From: Ischnura elegans
Taxonomy: Eukaryota; Arthropoda; Insecta; Odonata; Coenagrionidae
Length of the DNA: 64,000 nt
Direction of reading: 5' to 3'
Assembly: GCF_921293095.1 (NCBI RefSeq)
Contig: NC_060251.1
Coordinates: 89,514,566 to 89,578,565, forward strand
Shown here: piece after piece, positions 34,601 to 48,990 of the stretch
Layout: every line of letters begins with the position of its first letter
How positions within the stretch are numbered: the stretch's first letter is position 1
Notes under the pieces: generated by a model
Databases searched by the model: none
Told to the model about the DNA's origin: nothing
What the model saw: the letters and a program-made list of their open reading frames with translations, nothing else
Translations under genes and position numbers: made by a program

Positions 34601-37600
34601 GGATATTATTCTAAATTAATGAAATCAACTTTTTCTGGAGAGTAACAATAAATGACACACAGACAAGGAAACTACCCTATTATGCTGGGAACATGAATTA
34701 GATGCTGAGGATCTAAAAAAAAAGAATGGGAGTATACTGTACCGTTCAGTTCGTACATTACCGCTCTGAACTCAGTAACGTACTGTGCCTTCTCTTGATC
34801 TTTCGAATGCCCTGAAGGAAACAGTGGTAAAGAAAGGGATTAAGGTTTTGTCACTGCCTCTGATGTACGGGACACCAGCAGCGTCAAGGAGAAAACAAGA
34901 AAGCAATTCGTTCCGCTGTCTAATCGTCTACCCTTCGTTGAAAATGCGAGGAGATTGCCTGTTAGATATAGAGAAAGATCGAGAATGGGTTGGAGGGTGT
35001 TTGAAGATAGTTACTGAATGAGAGAGAGGTTTTAGTGCTGAGAGGAACTGTAGGCGGAAGGAGCTGTGTGAGAGAGAGTAAGAAAAACAACTGAAGGCGG
35101 TATTCCGCGTGTGAGCTGGCTGGAGATTAGGAGCGGAAAATGGAAAAAAAAGAAGGTGGACATGCGATGCTAACGTGAAAACCATTGCTAATTCGCGAGA
35201 ACGAGGAAGAGACTGCAATGGGATGAGGAGTGGATGGAGGTGAATGTGGAATGGAGGAATGGGGCAAGGATTATTTGCAATTCTAATTGGCGGAGGAGAG
35301 GAATCCATTTCGGTAATGATCCCAAGATATCCAATCCCAAATAAGCTGAAAAGAAAAGTACCCGCCAAGGTGGAAGAGTGAATTTGAATCGAAATCGAGC
35401 TATTTAATGTTGATTTTTCCACCAGTCCGTTTTGATTCACCGATATGTACCAGTGTCGCAATACTAGCATTCATTTTGTAAAGTTCTTAATGCTGGATAT
35501 AAATCACTCAGTACCTCCACATCTCTATGAACTTTTTTTCTCGTCTTCTATTTGAATTTTGTAACTAAAGTTATTTGCCTCTTATTGTTAGTCATCCTTG
35601 GGCGGCTTTATGCATTGCATTGGTCAACTGCCATTTTGTATTGGGGGTATGTAACAGCCATTAGCATGCGTCTGGGGGACTTAAAACTGAATCTATCCTT
35701 CAAAATTGCGCGTAAGGTATTTATTGTGCATGGTTTTTAAAAATTTGTTTCTTTTTCGTATTTCCGTTTAACCATTGTTATTATATTTTGGAAATATTCA
35801 CTAGTTCACTGGTTTTTATTATAAATCTAATCTAGTCAGCACATGATAAGCAAAAGAAAATAAAAAAATAATTGCGAAATCAACCAAAAAATGTTTATTT
35901 ATTTCTAAAAATCTAAGCACATCGCGCTAGTATCATCATTCCCAACTGTTACGATGACTGTATTGCACGATTATGATGCTTCAAAGATTTATACTATCGG
36001 AAAAGTGTATAATTATTATTGGGCGATTAACCATTAGTTAAAATATTATCCTGGAACGCTTATGTTTTAGAAAACATTCCATGAGTTTCTGCTTCCTATT
36101 TGGTTAATTATAGGAAATATGGTTTAATAGAGAAAATCTCATTTTTCCTGTAGCCAAGCCAACTCAGACCTTTAGTATATATGCACACAAAAATGTGTCC
36201 CTCTGGTGTATCTCCAAAGTAATCGTTGAGTTTCTTGCTGTGGCTAATACTCGGTGTTTTTCTTTGGCACATAGTGCTCCGAACTTTTTTCACCATTTAT
36301 ATGGAGTTTTCGTGCTAATACGTGATCATAAGAGTTCTCAAAAGACATACTTTACGTTCTTGTTGTGAAATAATTACAGATTTTATCCCTCTTTTTCTTA
36401 GTGACGACTTAACAAGCAACCTCATTTCTTACCTATGGAAAAATGTGATTTTTGAATTTCGGATTCAAATAGGTATTCAAAACATTTTCACTTCCTACAT
36501 AACGCAATTCTGCTCTAAAAGTTCCAAATGAACAATTCCATAATTTCAAGTTACAAAGTGGAATTTTAACATCCCTTATTATATTTAATGTGACGAAAAC
36601 CTGAAAATTTTGATAACTATAAATAACTTCGCCACTTAAGTATCACAGATGCATTGAATAAAGTAATGTATTTGCACATCTTACACCAAGCGATAGTAAT
36701 TTTTTTGGGCATTAAAAATAAAATAGGAATTTAAGAAGTAAATCCTCAAATTACCTTATCAACTTGCAGAAAGCTCATAATACAAAATGTCACGTAAAAA
36801 GAAGAAGGCCAAGGTACATTTCATTAAGCTAATACTCATCGTTAAGGGAGACTCTAGGTTGATATTTTATGTTATGATATCCGTGGAGCAAATACTCAAG
36901 GCCATCAATTTCCATAAAAAATGCATAGTGATAAATTGCAAGTTCAGGCTTCCCAAAATATATTCTCTTTCTTTTTTCATTCGATAATTACGTCCAGTTT
37001 TTTTCTCCCTTTCCCTCCCTCCCTTTTCTCCCTCCCTTTCTCCCGTGTTGATATTTTTTTTGCCTCCGTGTAGTTTATATTATGTGTGACTCTCAATGAT
37101 GTCAATAAAATGAGAACCACTTTTTAAAACCAAGCTTAATTAATCAGGGCTATACATCATGAGGTAGTATCATGAAATTTATTATGACTGCGTGAAAGTC
37201 AATTTAGTCTCAGTAAAATGTTTTAAATATTTTTTACCCCTGATGCTGGGACTCCTTTTAATTTAATCCACAGCCATTTTTGTCCACGATCATTTTCAAT
37301 TTGAGTTGAATCAATAAGAATGATAATATTGCGTATTGAGCTAAAATATATGCCTAATCGAAATACACTCAATACCTCTTTGTCATGAAGACACAATTTT
37401 AAATGTATTCTACCCAATTGAAAATGTCTCCGACAACGTCTGGAGTTCAAATTTAAAACACAAAAATATCAGGAATCATCAGAAATATTTATACTAATTT
37501 ACTACGTATTAATGCGGAAGAAATAGTTATGGAGTGTATAGATTAATCGTATCATATTCAATTCAAGGGAATTTTGAGTGTTCTAATCAATTGAGCGAAC

Positions 37601-37900
37601 ACAAGCGAAGTTTGGCTGAAAATTGTTTGCTTGAATTGCTATTAATTTTTACTATGATTGCTTTGAGAGACATACGAAATTATTGGTTGATGAAAAAAAG
37701 ATAGCACATTGCCGCAAGTTTTACTGAGGTAGTACGCTTGTATTTAGGTATCAGATCAAGACCAAGCGGTTGAAACGTGTAGTGCCAAAGTAATACTCAA
37801 ACTTGCGGAAAAAGTGCTATTTTGATTTCTTCAACCAATATATAGATATATAACAATACTACTTCATTCATTCACACGGCGCCTTAAGCGCAAACATACA
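34601..37900. other. No gene seen
   Basis: 34940-35330 has a strongly purine-rich plus strand, which makes a 180-codon minus-strand frame of low complexity (no domain recognised). A C/T-only tract sits near 37000-37045. The rest is AT-rich. Confidence 0.4.
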
Positions 37901-37904
37901 TATA

Positions 37905-38324
37905 AATTCAGTGGTAAGGAAAGAAAGGGATAGGAACATAAAATGGAAAAAGGACGAGGACAACGGTGCTGTGGTAGATGGAAAAAAGCCAGAAATCGTA
38001 GGGTAAAAATGCGGCTTGACTGGGACTCGAACCCAGAACCTCCTGGTTGCCGGCCAGGTGCTCCAAGACGCTCAGATTTACCACGATTTATGGTAATCAA
38101 TGGTGGCCGCAATCATGGTAAATCTAACAACGCGTATTGTAAGCGTCCTGGTAGCGCAACTGGTAGAGCACCTGGCCGGCAACCAGGAGGTTCTGGGTTC
38201 GAGTCCCAGTCAGGCCGCAGTTTTACCCTATGATTTCTGGCTTTTTTCCATCTACCACAGCACCGTTGTCCTCGTCCTTTTTCCATTTTATGTTCCTATC
38301 CCTTTCTTTCCTTACCACTGAATT
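37905..38324. mobile_element. 420-bp foldback with head-to-head tRNA-like units
   Basis: A near-complete palindrome with arms 37905 to about 38100 and about 38110-38324. The outer halves share AATTCAGTGGTAAGGAAAGA, GGACGAGGACAACGGTGCTG and TGGTAGATGGAAAAAAGCCA in inverted orientation. The inner parts are tRNA-like. The right head (plus, 38143-38219) has a D arm (GCGCAACTGGTAGAGC), an anticodon stem-loop CCTGG CCGGCAA CCAGG and a T arm CTGGGTTCGAGTCCCAG. The left head (minus, 38010-38074) lacks about 14 nt of the D arm. The loop would read GGC (Ala) but has C at position 33 and an imperfect acceptor stem, so it is not a functional tRNA gene. Confidence 0.85.
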
Positions 38325-40583
38325 GATATATAATAATAAATATATTCATTGAAAATTAGTTGAATAATATAAAAATCAAGTAGTTTAATCACAGACGATG
38401 ATTCTTATTCCAAAATGATTCGACCATGGTATCTATAGAATCAAACACCAAACCGCCTCCAAAAATGCCTCTTTGAAAAATGGGGAACCGTATGACCTCG
38501 AGCATCTCCACAATTTCAAGTTATTTATTAAGTTACATCATTAATTCAATATCTAGAATTGATATCTTCTCTCAAATGTGTATTATTTGTGCATCTTTAT
38601 TTGCTTGATGAGAGAATATTCGTGAGATGTGGAAGGTGGAACCGGTCGTTATCGCAGAGTGATGTGAGGGATGGGATAGTGCCGGAATGATCTCCTTTGT
38701 GGGAGAGGCGGTCCGGGTTGGAATTGTCCGCAAGGGCATTTCGTGCGGTTGAGCGCTCGAGTTAGCCCTCAGATCAGTTCAAACACGCTCTCAGTAACAC
38801 CTCGGCGCTCCAATTCGTCGGTGGAAATATCTTGGTCATTTCATTGCCCACGACGATTCAACTGCAAAATTTTCTCGTCTTCCTTTTCCTTTGCCCTTCC
38901 CACATTTTTCTTCACACCTTTTTCTAAAAACTAACTCGCGGGTGATGCCGTCCAAAAAGTGGGGTAAAATTCCTTTAAGGTACTCAACTTCAAGGATCCT
39001 CCCAACTCCTTAGCAGGGCCGTATTCTGTCTTTTTCTACTTAACTTCTGTAACTTCTTCAACAAATTCTTCAAGACTTGAGCAGTTATTTTGAAAATATC
39101 ACGGTGCATGGAATAAACCGTTGTTAACATTTTCCTTTATCTCCAATATATGAGCATTTCACATATTGTTGTGGTAAAGTTTTATAGTTTTCTAAAAATT
39201 ATTTTCATTGAAATAAACATTAATTTGACGTTCCAGTAAATGTTATCCATTCTGTGTGCTCTGAACATTTTAAGAAAATGCATGAGTCTGAAACAGATAG
39301 CGCCACGATAAAGGATATTATCAGAGGAAGTCACCCGTCCCGTAAAGCTACATTTGCTGAAAATGCGACGAAAAACAGAACCTAATATTGAACTTATTAG
39401 ATTAATTTTATTGAGATTTTTAATCCAAAAATTTTTCAATGCAATGAAACGTCATTTCCCCACTTCTCAAATTACTACTTAAAAAATGCTCAAAGGTTTA
39501 TTGGGCTTCCGACCGGGTTTTTTTTCCATGTCTCCCGACATTTCGAAGACCGCTTTGAAAGAAAGACATGAAGCAAAAGAGACATGGAGCAAATTACCCG
39601 GTGGGAAGCTCGAGAAACCTTTCTGCACTTGATACACGGGGAGAATCTAAGATCTTACACAAATATTTAATTTTTCTTGAACTTTACACCGAGAAATACA
39701 TATGCAACATATTTTCACATATTCAGCAAAAATATTTTTAATGATGGCTTACCGAGGGAATAACTATCGGTTAAAATATCTTAGTTGGTACGTAGTACCA
39801 AAGAGAACATAGTGAGGTGTGCGAATTATCTCCTTTATTTCAATTTTTTGTTATTCTGTATACCCTGGTGATGAAAATTCAATGGACGTCTCATCAACTC
39901 CTACGGTTTCTCACAAGCATTTTTCGTCTTCTCCCTCCCACTTATCTCTACACCCACTCTTTCTTTCATCAAAATTTCCTCTTTAACATTCCCTCCGAAT
40001 GACACCGTCTTCATACTGGTGAAGAATTCATCCAAGGTCCCTTGCGCTTCAAGCGAGAGACGAACCTATCTGGATCGCCGGAAGAAAGGGTTATTCCAGC
40101 TTCCATGGCCTTTTCAACGATACATTATCATCCACGACATCATAGCTATTGGCAATGGCGCCGGATCCATGGGGCCTGAGGGGGCCTAAGCCCCCTCGAA
40201 AATTCGTTATGGGTCTGAGGAAAAAAATGTGCCAGGCTTGTCGATTTTCTCCGGAGTGTCCAGATATCGAGGTTCGAGTTATCATGGTTGTAATGTTGAT
40301 CACATGACTCTTCTAAAATGATTAAAAAACTTAAAACTCACTACTTACAAAATTTTCCGGGGCAAAATCCCCGGTTTGGGCCCCCCAATATTTTTTGTAA
40401 GTCGGCATCCCTGGCTATTGTTATCATAAAGCTACTTCTTGTCATAGAATCAAACTACTACCGTCAATATCACAGTTCTCGTTCATAGCCAGGTCACATT
40501 ATCATGAAATCCAGCAAAAATTGAGGAGAAACTGTTTTTTTTAAAGCTATATTATGTTATTTATCGAAAAACTATCAAATCAT
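38325..40583. other. No gene seen
   Basis: A GC-richer patch at 38640-38900 includes two TCAGT initiator-like motifs (near 38780) without a TATA box or a recognisable downstream ORF. The rest is AT-rich without supported features. Confidence 0.35.
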
Positions 40584-40781
40584 GGCCGACCTCGGTGGCG
40601 GTGGGGTAAAGTCCTCGCCTGCCAGTCCGTAGGTCGCGGGTTCGAATCCCGCCTGGGTAGGTGATCCCTAACCAGGGCATGGATGTTTGTGTTGGAAGTT
40701 GTTGATGTTGAAAAAACCCGTTATAAAGGCCGCAAAGTGCTGTTTACGGGGAAATGGGAAATAAATAAATAAATAAATAAA
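40584..40781 (+). mobile_element. SINE family A, most complete copy
   Basis: The head GGCCGACCTCGGTGGCGGTG, B box GGTTCGAATCC at 40639-40649, a body with ACCAGGGCATGG and GGCCGCAAAGTGCTG, and an (AAAT)n tail. A tRNA-derived pol III retroposon. Not a usable tRNA gene: the anticodon arm is not conserved. Confidence 0.85.
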
Positions 40782-41041
40782 TTGTTTTTCTTTCGAAATT
40801 CTCGCGTAAAAGGTCACCCAAGTCAATCGTCAATTATGTGGAACTTTTCACTGATCGGGAAACAATTACCTTACTTTCTTTTCACGCTACGTAACAGGGT
40901 ATAATTGTCCCCGACTAGTTTCAGCAACTCATCGCCATTATATTGACGTTGCAACTAAGAGTAAACTACAATATATTTCATTTAAAATATTGTAATTTCG
41001 TGTGGAAAACTACTAACTTTTAAATGATTTGATAGTTTTGT

Positions 41042-41694
41042 GTACTACACGCACTTTATTTGGCATTTCCTTTAAAAATGACATGTGTGTTTTGGAGCCG
41101 TTCGAGATGTACCGAATAAAGTGCGTGGAGTAGACAAAGAACCGGAATTATCTTAGACTTAGAGACCTATTCCATTTACCAAGGGCCAGGTCCACAAAGC
41201 CAGCTGACATAAAATTGAAAATATACTAACTACTATACTCTTCCTTCCCTACCATCATTTCCTAGTAACTACATTCCTTGATTGATGAAATTATTGGAGT
41301 ACTTAAGGAGTAGTAATTTTTTTCATATCTCCCGCTTGCAGAGGCTCTAGAAAAGACGTGCGTACCATTTGTACACTGCAACGAGCAATTTTACGATGAT
41401 GATGAGCCAATTGTTGAGCGGGAGGTATCAACGCGTGTGTGAAAGGAATATGTATCGCCAATCTCTATTCCGCCGCCCTTCAAGTTAAAGCTGCATCCGC
41501 ATTGGAGCGAAATATACCTCTCCCTCCCATTCACTCCCAACATTATTCTATCCCACAAACCTCCGCTCTGCCTCTTCCTCGTCCGCTTTGAGACACATTC
41601 ATTCCCCCACTCCACCTTACACCCTATCCCCCAGAGAGGGAATGAAAAGAAGATTCCAATGCTCCTGCTCTTCTTCTTGGCTTGAAGTTGATAT
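41042..41694. repeat. Tandem duplication unit 1
   Basis: About 650 bp that recurs at 41976-42592, offset about 900-930 bp. Shared blocks: CGAGCAATTT, TGTGAAAGGAATATGTATCG, GACACATTCATTCCCCC, GAAAAGAAGATTCC and CTGCTCTTCTTCTT. The first 60 bp also recur alone at 41707-41775. Confidence 0.85.
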
Positions 41695-41975
41695 ATTAGT
41701 CGATTACATACACTTTATTTGGTATTTCCTCTAGAAAATGACACGAGAGGTTTGAAATCGGTGGTCCGTTTTTCGGAATCCGTTTTACCTGTTCAAAATA
41801 GTTTTTATTTCAATCGACGACCCATGTATGTTCCCCAATTCACCAAGTCATGCCTAAAATGATCACATTTTGATAATAAATGCTCAGGTACACATCGAAA
41901 TTAAGAATAAAAAGGAATTTAAGCAATACTAAATCCTGCCCATGTGATTTTGGAAAGCTTATCCAAAAAGACAGA

Positions 41976-42592
41976 AATTACATACGTTTTATTTGGTATT
42001 TCCTCTAGAAAATGATACGTGAGGTTTGAAATCTGTTGAGATGTACCAAATAAGTGTGTAGAATAGACAAAGTTATTCAATTCAACTTGAGCGAAGTACA
42101 CAAAATCAGCTCGCATGAAATGTATATACTACTTTTAATTCCTTCCCCCCCTTCCTTTCCTTTCAACTACTTCCTTTATAAGAAGAAATTATTAGAGTAC
42201 TTAAAGAGGTGTGAAAGCTGGTTACATTTTCCTTGAACTGAAGCTCTGTAAGAGACTTGTGTACCATTTTTGAACTGCGGCGAGCAATTTAAAGATGATG
42301 ATAAGCTGATTGTTGAGCGGAGAATATCAACGCCTGTGTGAAAGGAATATGTATCGCTGATCCCTATTCTGCCTCCTATTTTAAGTTAAATCTGCATCCG
42401 CTTTGGAGCGGGATATACCTCTCTCTCATTCACTCTCGACATTATTCCATCCCACAAGCCCCAAGCTTTGCCTCTTCCTCGTCCGCCTTGAGACACATTC
42501 ATTCCCCCGCTCCACCTCACACCTCATACCCCACAAGGGGGAGGAAAAGAAGATTCCCCAGCCCCTGCTCTTCTTCTTCTTCTTGGCCGTGC
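41976..42592. repeat. Tandem duplication unit 2
   Basis: Partner of 41042-41694. Conservation is highest in its right, C/T-rich part. Open frames on both strands inside it lack recognised domains, and frame is not preserved by the indels between the units. Confidence 0.85.
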
Positions 42593-43020
42593 CCTGACCT
42601 TCGCCGCCTCCCATCCTCGCGGGCGGTGGCGTCTTCAGACGTATTTATGCCCCCACGACGCCACTTATGGACCGGGCGGGCAAAAAAAATCGGAGTAGGC
42701 GAAGAGGTGAGGGGGAAAAAATAAGCTCAAAACGATCAGGCTCCCGCGGTATCTCGCTACCGGTCTCTATTCGACCTCAAATTAGCTCAATTTATCGTGG
42801 TCGGAAAGCATTTTATTCCCTTTACTTCTCGGGGAGTGCCGTGCAGAGAACGAGTGCCAAAATCTGGGTAACGAATCAAACGGTTTCGATGAGTTTTTTT
42901 CTTTCGGTAGCACTCTCATTGTCCGGCTTCGAATTGGGAATCCGAAAGCGTCTTTCTCCATTCTCGGTCCGAGAGATGTCCAGATATCTCATTCGTTGCT
43001 CGGAGGGATAGCCTTGATGG
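42593..43020. other. GC-rich patch of unknown role
   Basis: Distinctly GC-rich against an AT-rich neighbourhood and directly after the duplication. Short plus-strand frames exist, but no domain, promoter or splice pattern is convincing. Confidence 0.3.
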
Positions 43021-46000
43021 CTTCCCAAAAAAATTTGAGCTGTGAATGATTTTCGTATGCGTGAAGGTCGTCAATCATGTGTATACTTCGGCTCCCCGCG
43101 TTACGGAGCATCCTTGAAGGAAACTGGAGATTACGAGTTGGATTTCTGAAGTGAAAACTTCTTATGTCGCGTTGAGCACTTTTGCAGATGGGTAAAAGAC
43201 ATTGGACTCTCGTTACCGTCACCGCTACTACATGTTTGTATAATTGTGTACTTTCTGTATATACATATTATACTCGCTATATATACACAGTACTTGTGGA
43301 GGGGTGCAAACTATTAGACTCGCATCACCGTCACCGGTCCATATTCGTGCAGGAGAGTGTACTCGATACAAGAATAGTGAAGGTTACTACAATATATCTC
43401 AATCTCTTTTATTTATGTAGAATAATTGCGTACAATATCGCAATAAATAAATATTTTACTTTATTACATACACGATTCTATTGGTTACTGAAACACTTCA
43501 TGAGAAATTATTCTTTACATTAAAAAATGCTCACGCTATTTCAAGTTTTCACTTCTCTCAGCACTCCCAGAGTGCATATATTTTTTTACTATCACTACGA
43601 GTCTGTTTGATTGGCGATTTTTCTCAAGCGTTATCGAATTTCAATGAACTCCTTTACGTAAATTAGTACATGCAAATGCCAAATCTTCGGTGTTTCAGAA
43701 AACAACTTCAGTGCATACACTTTCCTTGCACCAATAATGATCTGCTCCCTCTCAATTGAGCTAAGTCAAAACTCTACGGCTTTTTTTCTTGCTAAATCAG
43801 TACTATGGCTCCTATTCCAAGAGAGTGAAAATGTTAAAAATTATTATCATTCGCTGTGAAACCTTGATGATCCTTAATCAATAGTAATAATTAATAATAA
43901 GCACGGGCCCACCAGACGCTATAAAAAAAGATTATATTTTTATACACTGATATTAATTTCATTTCGTTTTGTGTATTACGAAGCCTCATTTAATTCCATA
44001 TTAGTGACTTTCATGTTAAAATAAAAAGATATCTCGTACAGTAATTGCTGTACATCTCTAGTATTTAACCTCAAGTATTAGAAGATCGCTTTCCTCTCAG
44101 ACCCTTGTGCCACCTAGAAAAAAAACCTGGATCCACCCTTGTCCTTAATTATTTATTTCTTTTGCATTTCCATCGTTAAAATTTATTATTCTTACAAATT
44201 TTTCTCGGTATATTTTGTATTCATCTTCGAACTCATGAGTGATTTTGTATTTTCAGTGTTGTAATATATAATTCTTAAAAAATTCTTTATTCCCGTATTT
44301 GATCATTTAAATTGTATTTTTTATTAGTTCACTCCATTTAATGTGTACATATGATTTGTATACTTTGCTAAATTAGAATAAATATTTTCATATTATCCAA
44401 GCTACCGGGATTGCAAAGTCTCATTTCATAGTAGGGCACTTCGAAACTTCAACTTCACCTCTAATAAACAGGCCCTTCGTCTATGAATGCTTATCTTGTA
44501 GAGCAATAAATTTAGGGCTATCATTTATGAGATTAATCCGCTACATTAAGTCACGTCATAGACTTTCAATTTTTACTATATTTAACTATATTTAATTAAA
44601 CGATAATAATATATCGAGGCATCGATCGACAATGTAGTTGATGTTATGTCTGCTACATCACTAATTTCATATTTTTTAGAGATCGTTCTCTTCTTGCGCA
44701 CAGAGATCCTGGCTAAGTAGATGGGAAGTCAATCTGAATATCTTATTTTATCCTGTCAAAAACTCAGATTACTGTTCCAAAAATTCTTGCTTTTTATTCT
44801 TCATTAACGAAGAAAACCCTTTTTGATTGCCAAAATATTTTACTTGTTAAGTCATACAAACCCGGAATATTTTTAGTGCGCATTGTTGAAAAAACGGATG
44901 TATTTTTCTGCCGCACGAAAAGAGACGCTAATGCGCGTCCCTGAAATTTGAAAAAATAATTCGGTGCCTTTAAAATGTAGTCCAGATGCACTTTTGCGTC
45001 CGTCGAGCTATACATTGTATTGTCAAATATATCAGTTTCTTACCACAGTTTCCCACTCTTTTTCCTTCCTGCTTATTCGTTTACTCTAATTTAGCATCGT
45101 CTCATATTCTTCATCCGTTTCATCATCTCCTACCTCGCTTTACCTGGCTTATTATTTATGTCTTTTATCTTACGTAGTCCTTATTTTCCTGGTGGATCTT
45201 CTCATTTAATTTTCACTTGTATTTTCCCTTTCGCTGATTACTAGTTCGTCATGACTTAAAGTTTAACGTATTTTTATAAATCTAATCATTCTTTTGGTTT
45301 CCAGCAGGAATATTTTTATTACTTTTCCAAGTACTTTTCCGCTTCTTTCCTTACCTGTCGAAACCTTTTCACTCAAATTAGTGATATATTCTTCATTTCC
45401 AGCTTTAATATAAGAGAAATTGTTTACCCAACATGGGCGTTATTGTTAAAGTATTGTTTTTTATGGTATTTTATACTGAATATCTCTCGTGGATCGATTC
45501 TTTTCTTAAAAAAGTTACCTGTTGCTTGTTTTCGAACCTCCCGAAGAAAGACCAGATGTGTTTCGGTCGAATGGTTGCTCAACGAATCAATGCACAAGAA
45601 CTGATGTACTATTACATCATCAGGAGACTTATGACGCATATTGCTCCCAAAATACATCTTTCATAGTGATGTTATTTCTCGGACAAATCTATTTCTCTCC
45701 GCACCTGTCCTTCCACTCAAAGAGCAATAAATACCTCTTCGATCACGCAGTCCGGCCAAGTCTCATTGATCACATATTTACGGGGCTGCTTGCCTTCACT
45801 CTTTACCATTCACTTTCTTCTCACGTATGTCATTAGTGATTCAACTCAACGCCATTCTGTCAACATGACAGACGCATCGTTGGATATCTTGTCTTCGCAT
45901 GTTCCTCATTTCCGGTGTTTCCAATCTAAATATTTACATCTGCTCAATCGTTGCAATATCTTTCCTAATTTCTCTCTTCATATTGCCTATGTAAGAATGA

Positions 46001-48990
46001 TTCCATTCGTCTTCAACCGTGAGGTAAATCAGGCACTTTAACCGGTACTTAATAATCATTTTTATTTCGCATTCTGTGATTTCTTCGTTGCCACTTTAGC
46101 CGATTATCCGCTATCTTATCCTTATATCGTACTCCCGCCGTCAATGAATGTACTCACAGCACTGAATAATATTTATTCAATATTATTTATAGATTTGAAT
46201 TCATTTTGCCTACATATTTCATTCCTACTTACCATTAAGTTGTCTAAAAATCTTTTTTAGTCTAAATTTTACCGTAAGTTTATCTACAAAAATCGTAGTA
46301 TACGAACGATAGTAGGAAATGCGTAAAGTAATCATGGCCAAAGAGCTCAACCTTCTTCAATTCCAACTAACTAATAAATTCCCTAATTCACTGAATGAAG
46401 GATACCCATATTCCTCTTCTTTAGTTACTCATTTTGTTTTTTTTGTTAATTCCAATTTCCTATGGTACCTTACTGTTTAATATTTTTAGTGAATATTTTG
46501 AAGGCATATCTTAACACGGAAAAGTCATCTTGACTAGATATGTAATATAATGGAATTTTAACCTCTTTGCTCACTGATACACCTCTTCATCGAACAACTC
46601 TCTGGTATACCACTAAATATCGATTTATGGACATAAAATTATAAATTCACATTTTTAAATTTATTTCATCATCCATTTTAGTTAAAATTTGTAATATGGC
46701 GGACTTTTACAATTTTTTTGCTCTTATCACTAAACCCTATCTCATTGCTAGAAATATCAAGTCACTAATTTGTTATCCTTAACCCACATGATTTACGTTT
46801 ACTATCCCGCATTTACGGGAAGGTTTGATATTTAGTAAAAAATTAATCACATATCAGTCCAATAATAATTAAAATTCAATGTAGAATACCATTTTTCAAG
46901 CATAGAAATTGCCTCTACAGTCACAAAAAATCGGAAATGCGTGCTAATAAAGTTCGGCTAAAAGCTAACTCCAATAGTAGGTTCGACTAAACACACTGAT
47001 GGACACCGAGCTAATTCCTTTTTGATGATCAATTCTTTTGAGACTTCTATCTTCGGCATCGTCATAATGATTTGAGTGATCATTTTCTCAGTGCTACTAG
47101 AAAACAGGGTGAAATTGGAAAATAAATAAGTATGCAAAAGAATAGCTTTCTGCTATATATTTTAATGCCTCAAAACTCACGTCTATTGATTAAAAATTAA
47201 GGCTTTTGGATTCCAAGCATCTAAATTATACGTTTATATCGCCTTGTATTTTATGTTTCTCACTTATTTTATGCCATTTACTGAGGCGTCTTCACCCAGA
47301 GATAGGCAATTAAAAATATATAAATCACTGTAAATCTCAAGGTAAATTGATCCACTGTCAAGTTGAAGCAAACCTGTTTTGGAAATGCAATTTATATTCA
47401 TGTGTGATTATTTTTAAGCAGGGACAGCGTGATGGATTCGTCTGGTTATTTAATCGATTCTCAACAGACTCGAGTGCAGTGTAGGTGATAATTCTTATTT
47501 GATGATATTTATTACCTAATCACCCTTAAGTAGAAGATAATATATGGCAATGAATACGCTCTAAACAATTTTTATGATTCATACAGTTTTACTACATACG
47601 GTGGTAAACATATTTTGAGGAAAACAACTGTAACCAAAGGTTTATTTGAAGCACTCCTCCATAATCACGTGTAGATATTTCCTATTATTATATAGCCTAC
47701 GAATATGCTCAATGTGCCATCGAAAAGTTATCTTCAAATGTGTTTCATATATTCCGTGGGTTATTTTCAAATCAATTATCAATTATTGAATTCATCTCTG
47801 TTATATTTGGAAGTTGCAATCCAGGAAATACAATAATTGCGCTTTAATTTCGGGTTTGATTATATTTCTTTGGTCGCTGTGAATTACTTGATGCACTGCC
47901 TTATCGTAAAGGTTAATTTTGTAAGATAATTCCTTATATAACAGCTATAACATTCCCAATTGTCACGTGCAAAATCGATCTGGGCGAAGCAGCTAGATTA
48001 CCAATTGAAGCAATGATTTCCAAAACAACTCAAGTCCATTTGGTATTGATTTTAGAAGAAGAATAAAAAAATATTTTTGGGGTTACAAGAGCTGTGGATT
48101 CGATTTTTATGAACGCAAATTACATGCTAAAACTAATATTCCCTTTGAAATAATCTGGATTAAAGGATTTAATAAATTTATTGATGCTTATAGAAAGTGT
48201 CTTATCTCAGTTCTATGACTAATGGGCTTGTGGAGTTCAGGAAGTCACGGACTCAATGACTTCTTTTGGTGATATTTGTTTGCTCTGCCATATTCATGTC
48301 ACGACACTAGTGGTGAATCTTAATTTAGATGAATTGTTTCTGGCTTGAAGCAAAATTTAGTTAGTTCTCGTATCAATAAGGGAGATCAATCGAATAGGGG
48401 AGAGAGGGGGAAGACCTCAGGGTTTCATATCATTAGAGCTCTCTTCTGGAGTAAGGTGAGTATCCTCAGTCGAACCCCTTTTTTGCCATTTTTTAAAAGC
48501 TAGATCCCGATTACAAAGCAGCATATTTTTCTCTCAGGGCGTTCCGTACCAATCCTTTCTCGCGCCTAGGCACGGACCACCCTGTTCGACCCGTAGGAAA
48601 CAGAATAGAAGGCGGAATTGGTTGAAAACCTTTCCCACCACCTTCGATTGCTATCTAGCGTCTTTTCCTCATTCCTCGCTTGTGTCTTTTTCATCCCTCC
48701 ACTGTCTCGCGGCATTTTTTTTGTCTGCTAGCGGAGAGAGAAGAAGATTTGATTGGAATCTGCCGCGGGGCGCTCGAAAAAGGTTTTGCCCCTCATTGGG
48801 TCTAAAAGAAACCACACGCAATCAAGAGCAGAGCTCCGACTCGGTGACTCGGCGGAAAGAGCATAAGGTGCTCTCCGCGCGAAGGACGAACCGGATGACG
48901 GGATTTTTCCTTTTTTTTTGAGAGACTGAGGGAGAAGTAGACGCCTCCCCGGAGGAGCGCTTCTTGAACCTCCCTCTTCTTCCTCGAAGG
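43021..48990. other. AT-rich stretch, no gene seen
   Basis: No supported gene or element. The region 48540-48950 is GC-richer with several overlapping short frames and no recognised product. Confidence 0.35.

Noticed and set aside
34928..35470. 180-codon minus-strand frame
   Set aside because: Low-complexity product of a purine-rich plus strand; no signal, domain or splice support.
38143..38219. Functional tRNA-Ala gene
   Set aside because: The anticodon loop has C at position 33, the acceptor stem is imperfect, and it sits in a palindrome arm with a damaged inverse partner. A GGC anticodon is not expected in animals.
40584..40660. tRNA gene
   Set aside because: It has A- and B-box-like segments but no sound anticodon arm, and it is followed by a SINE body and AAAT tail.
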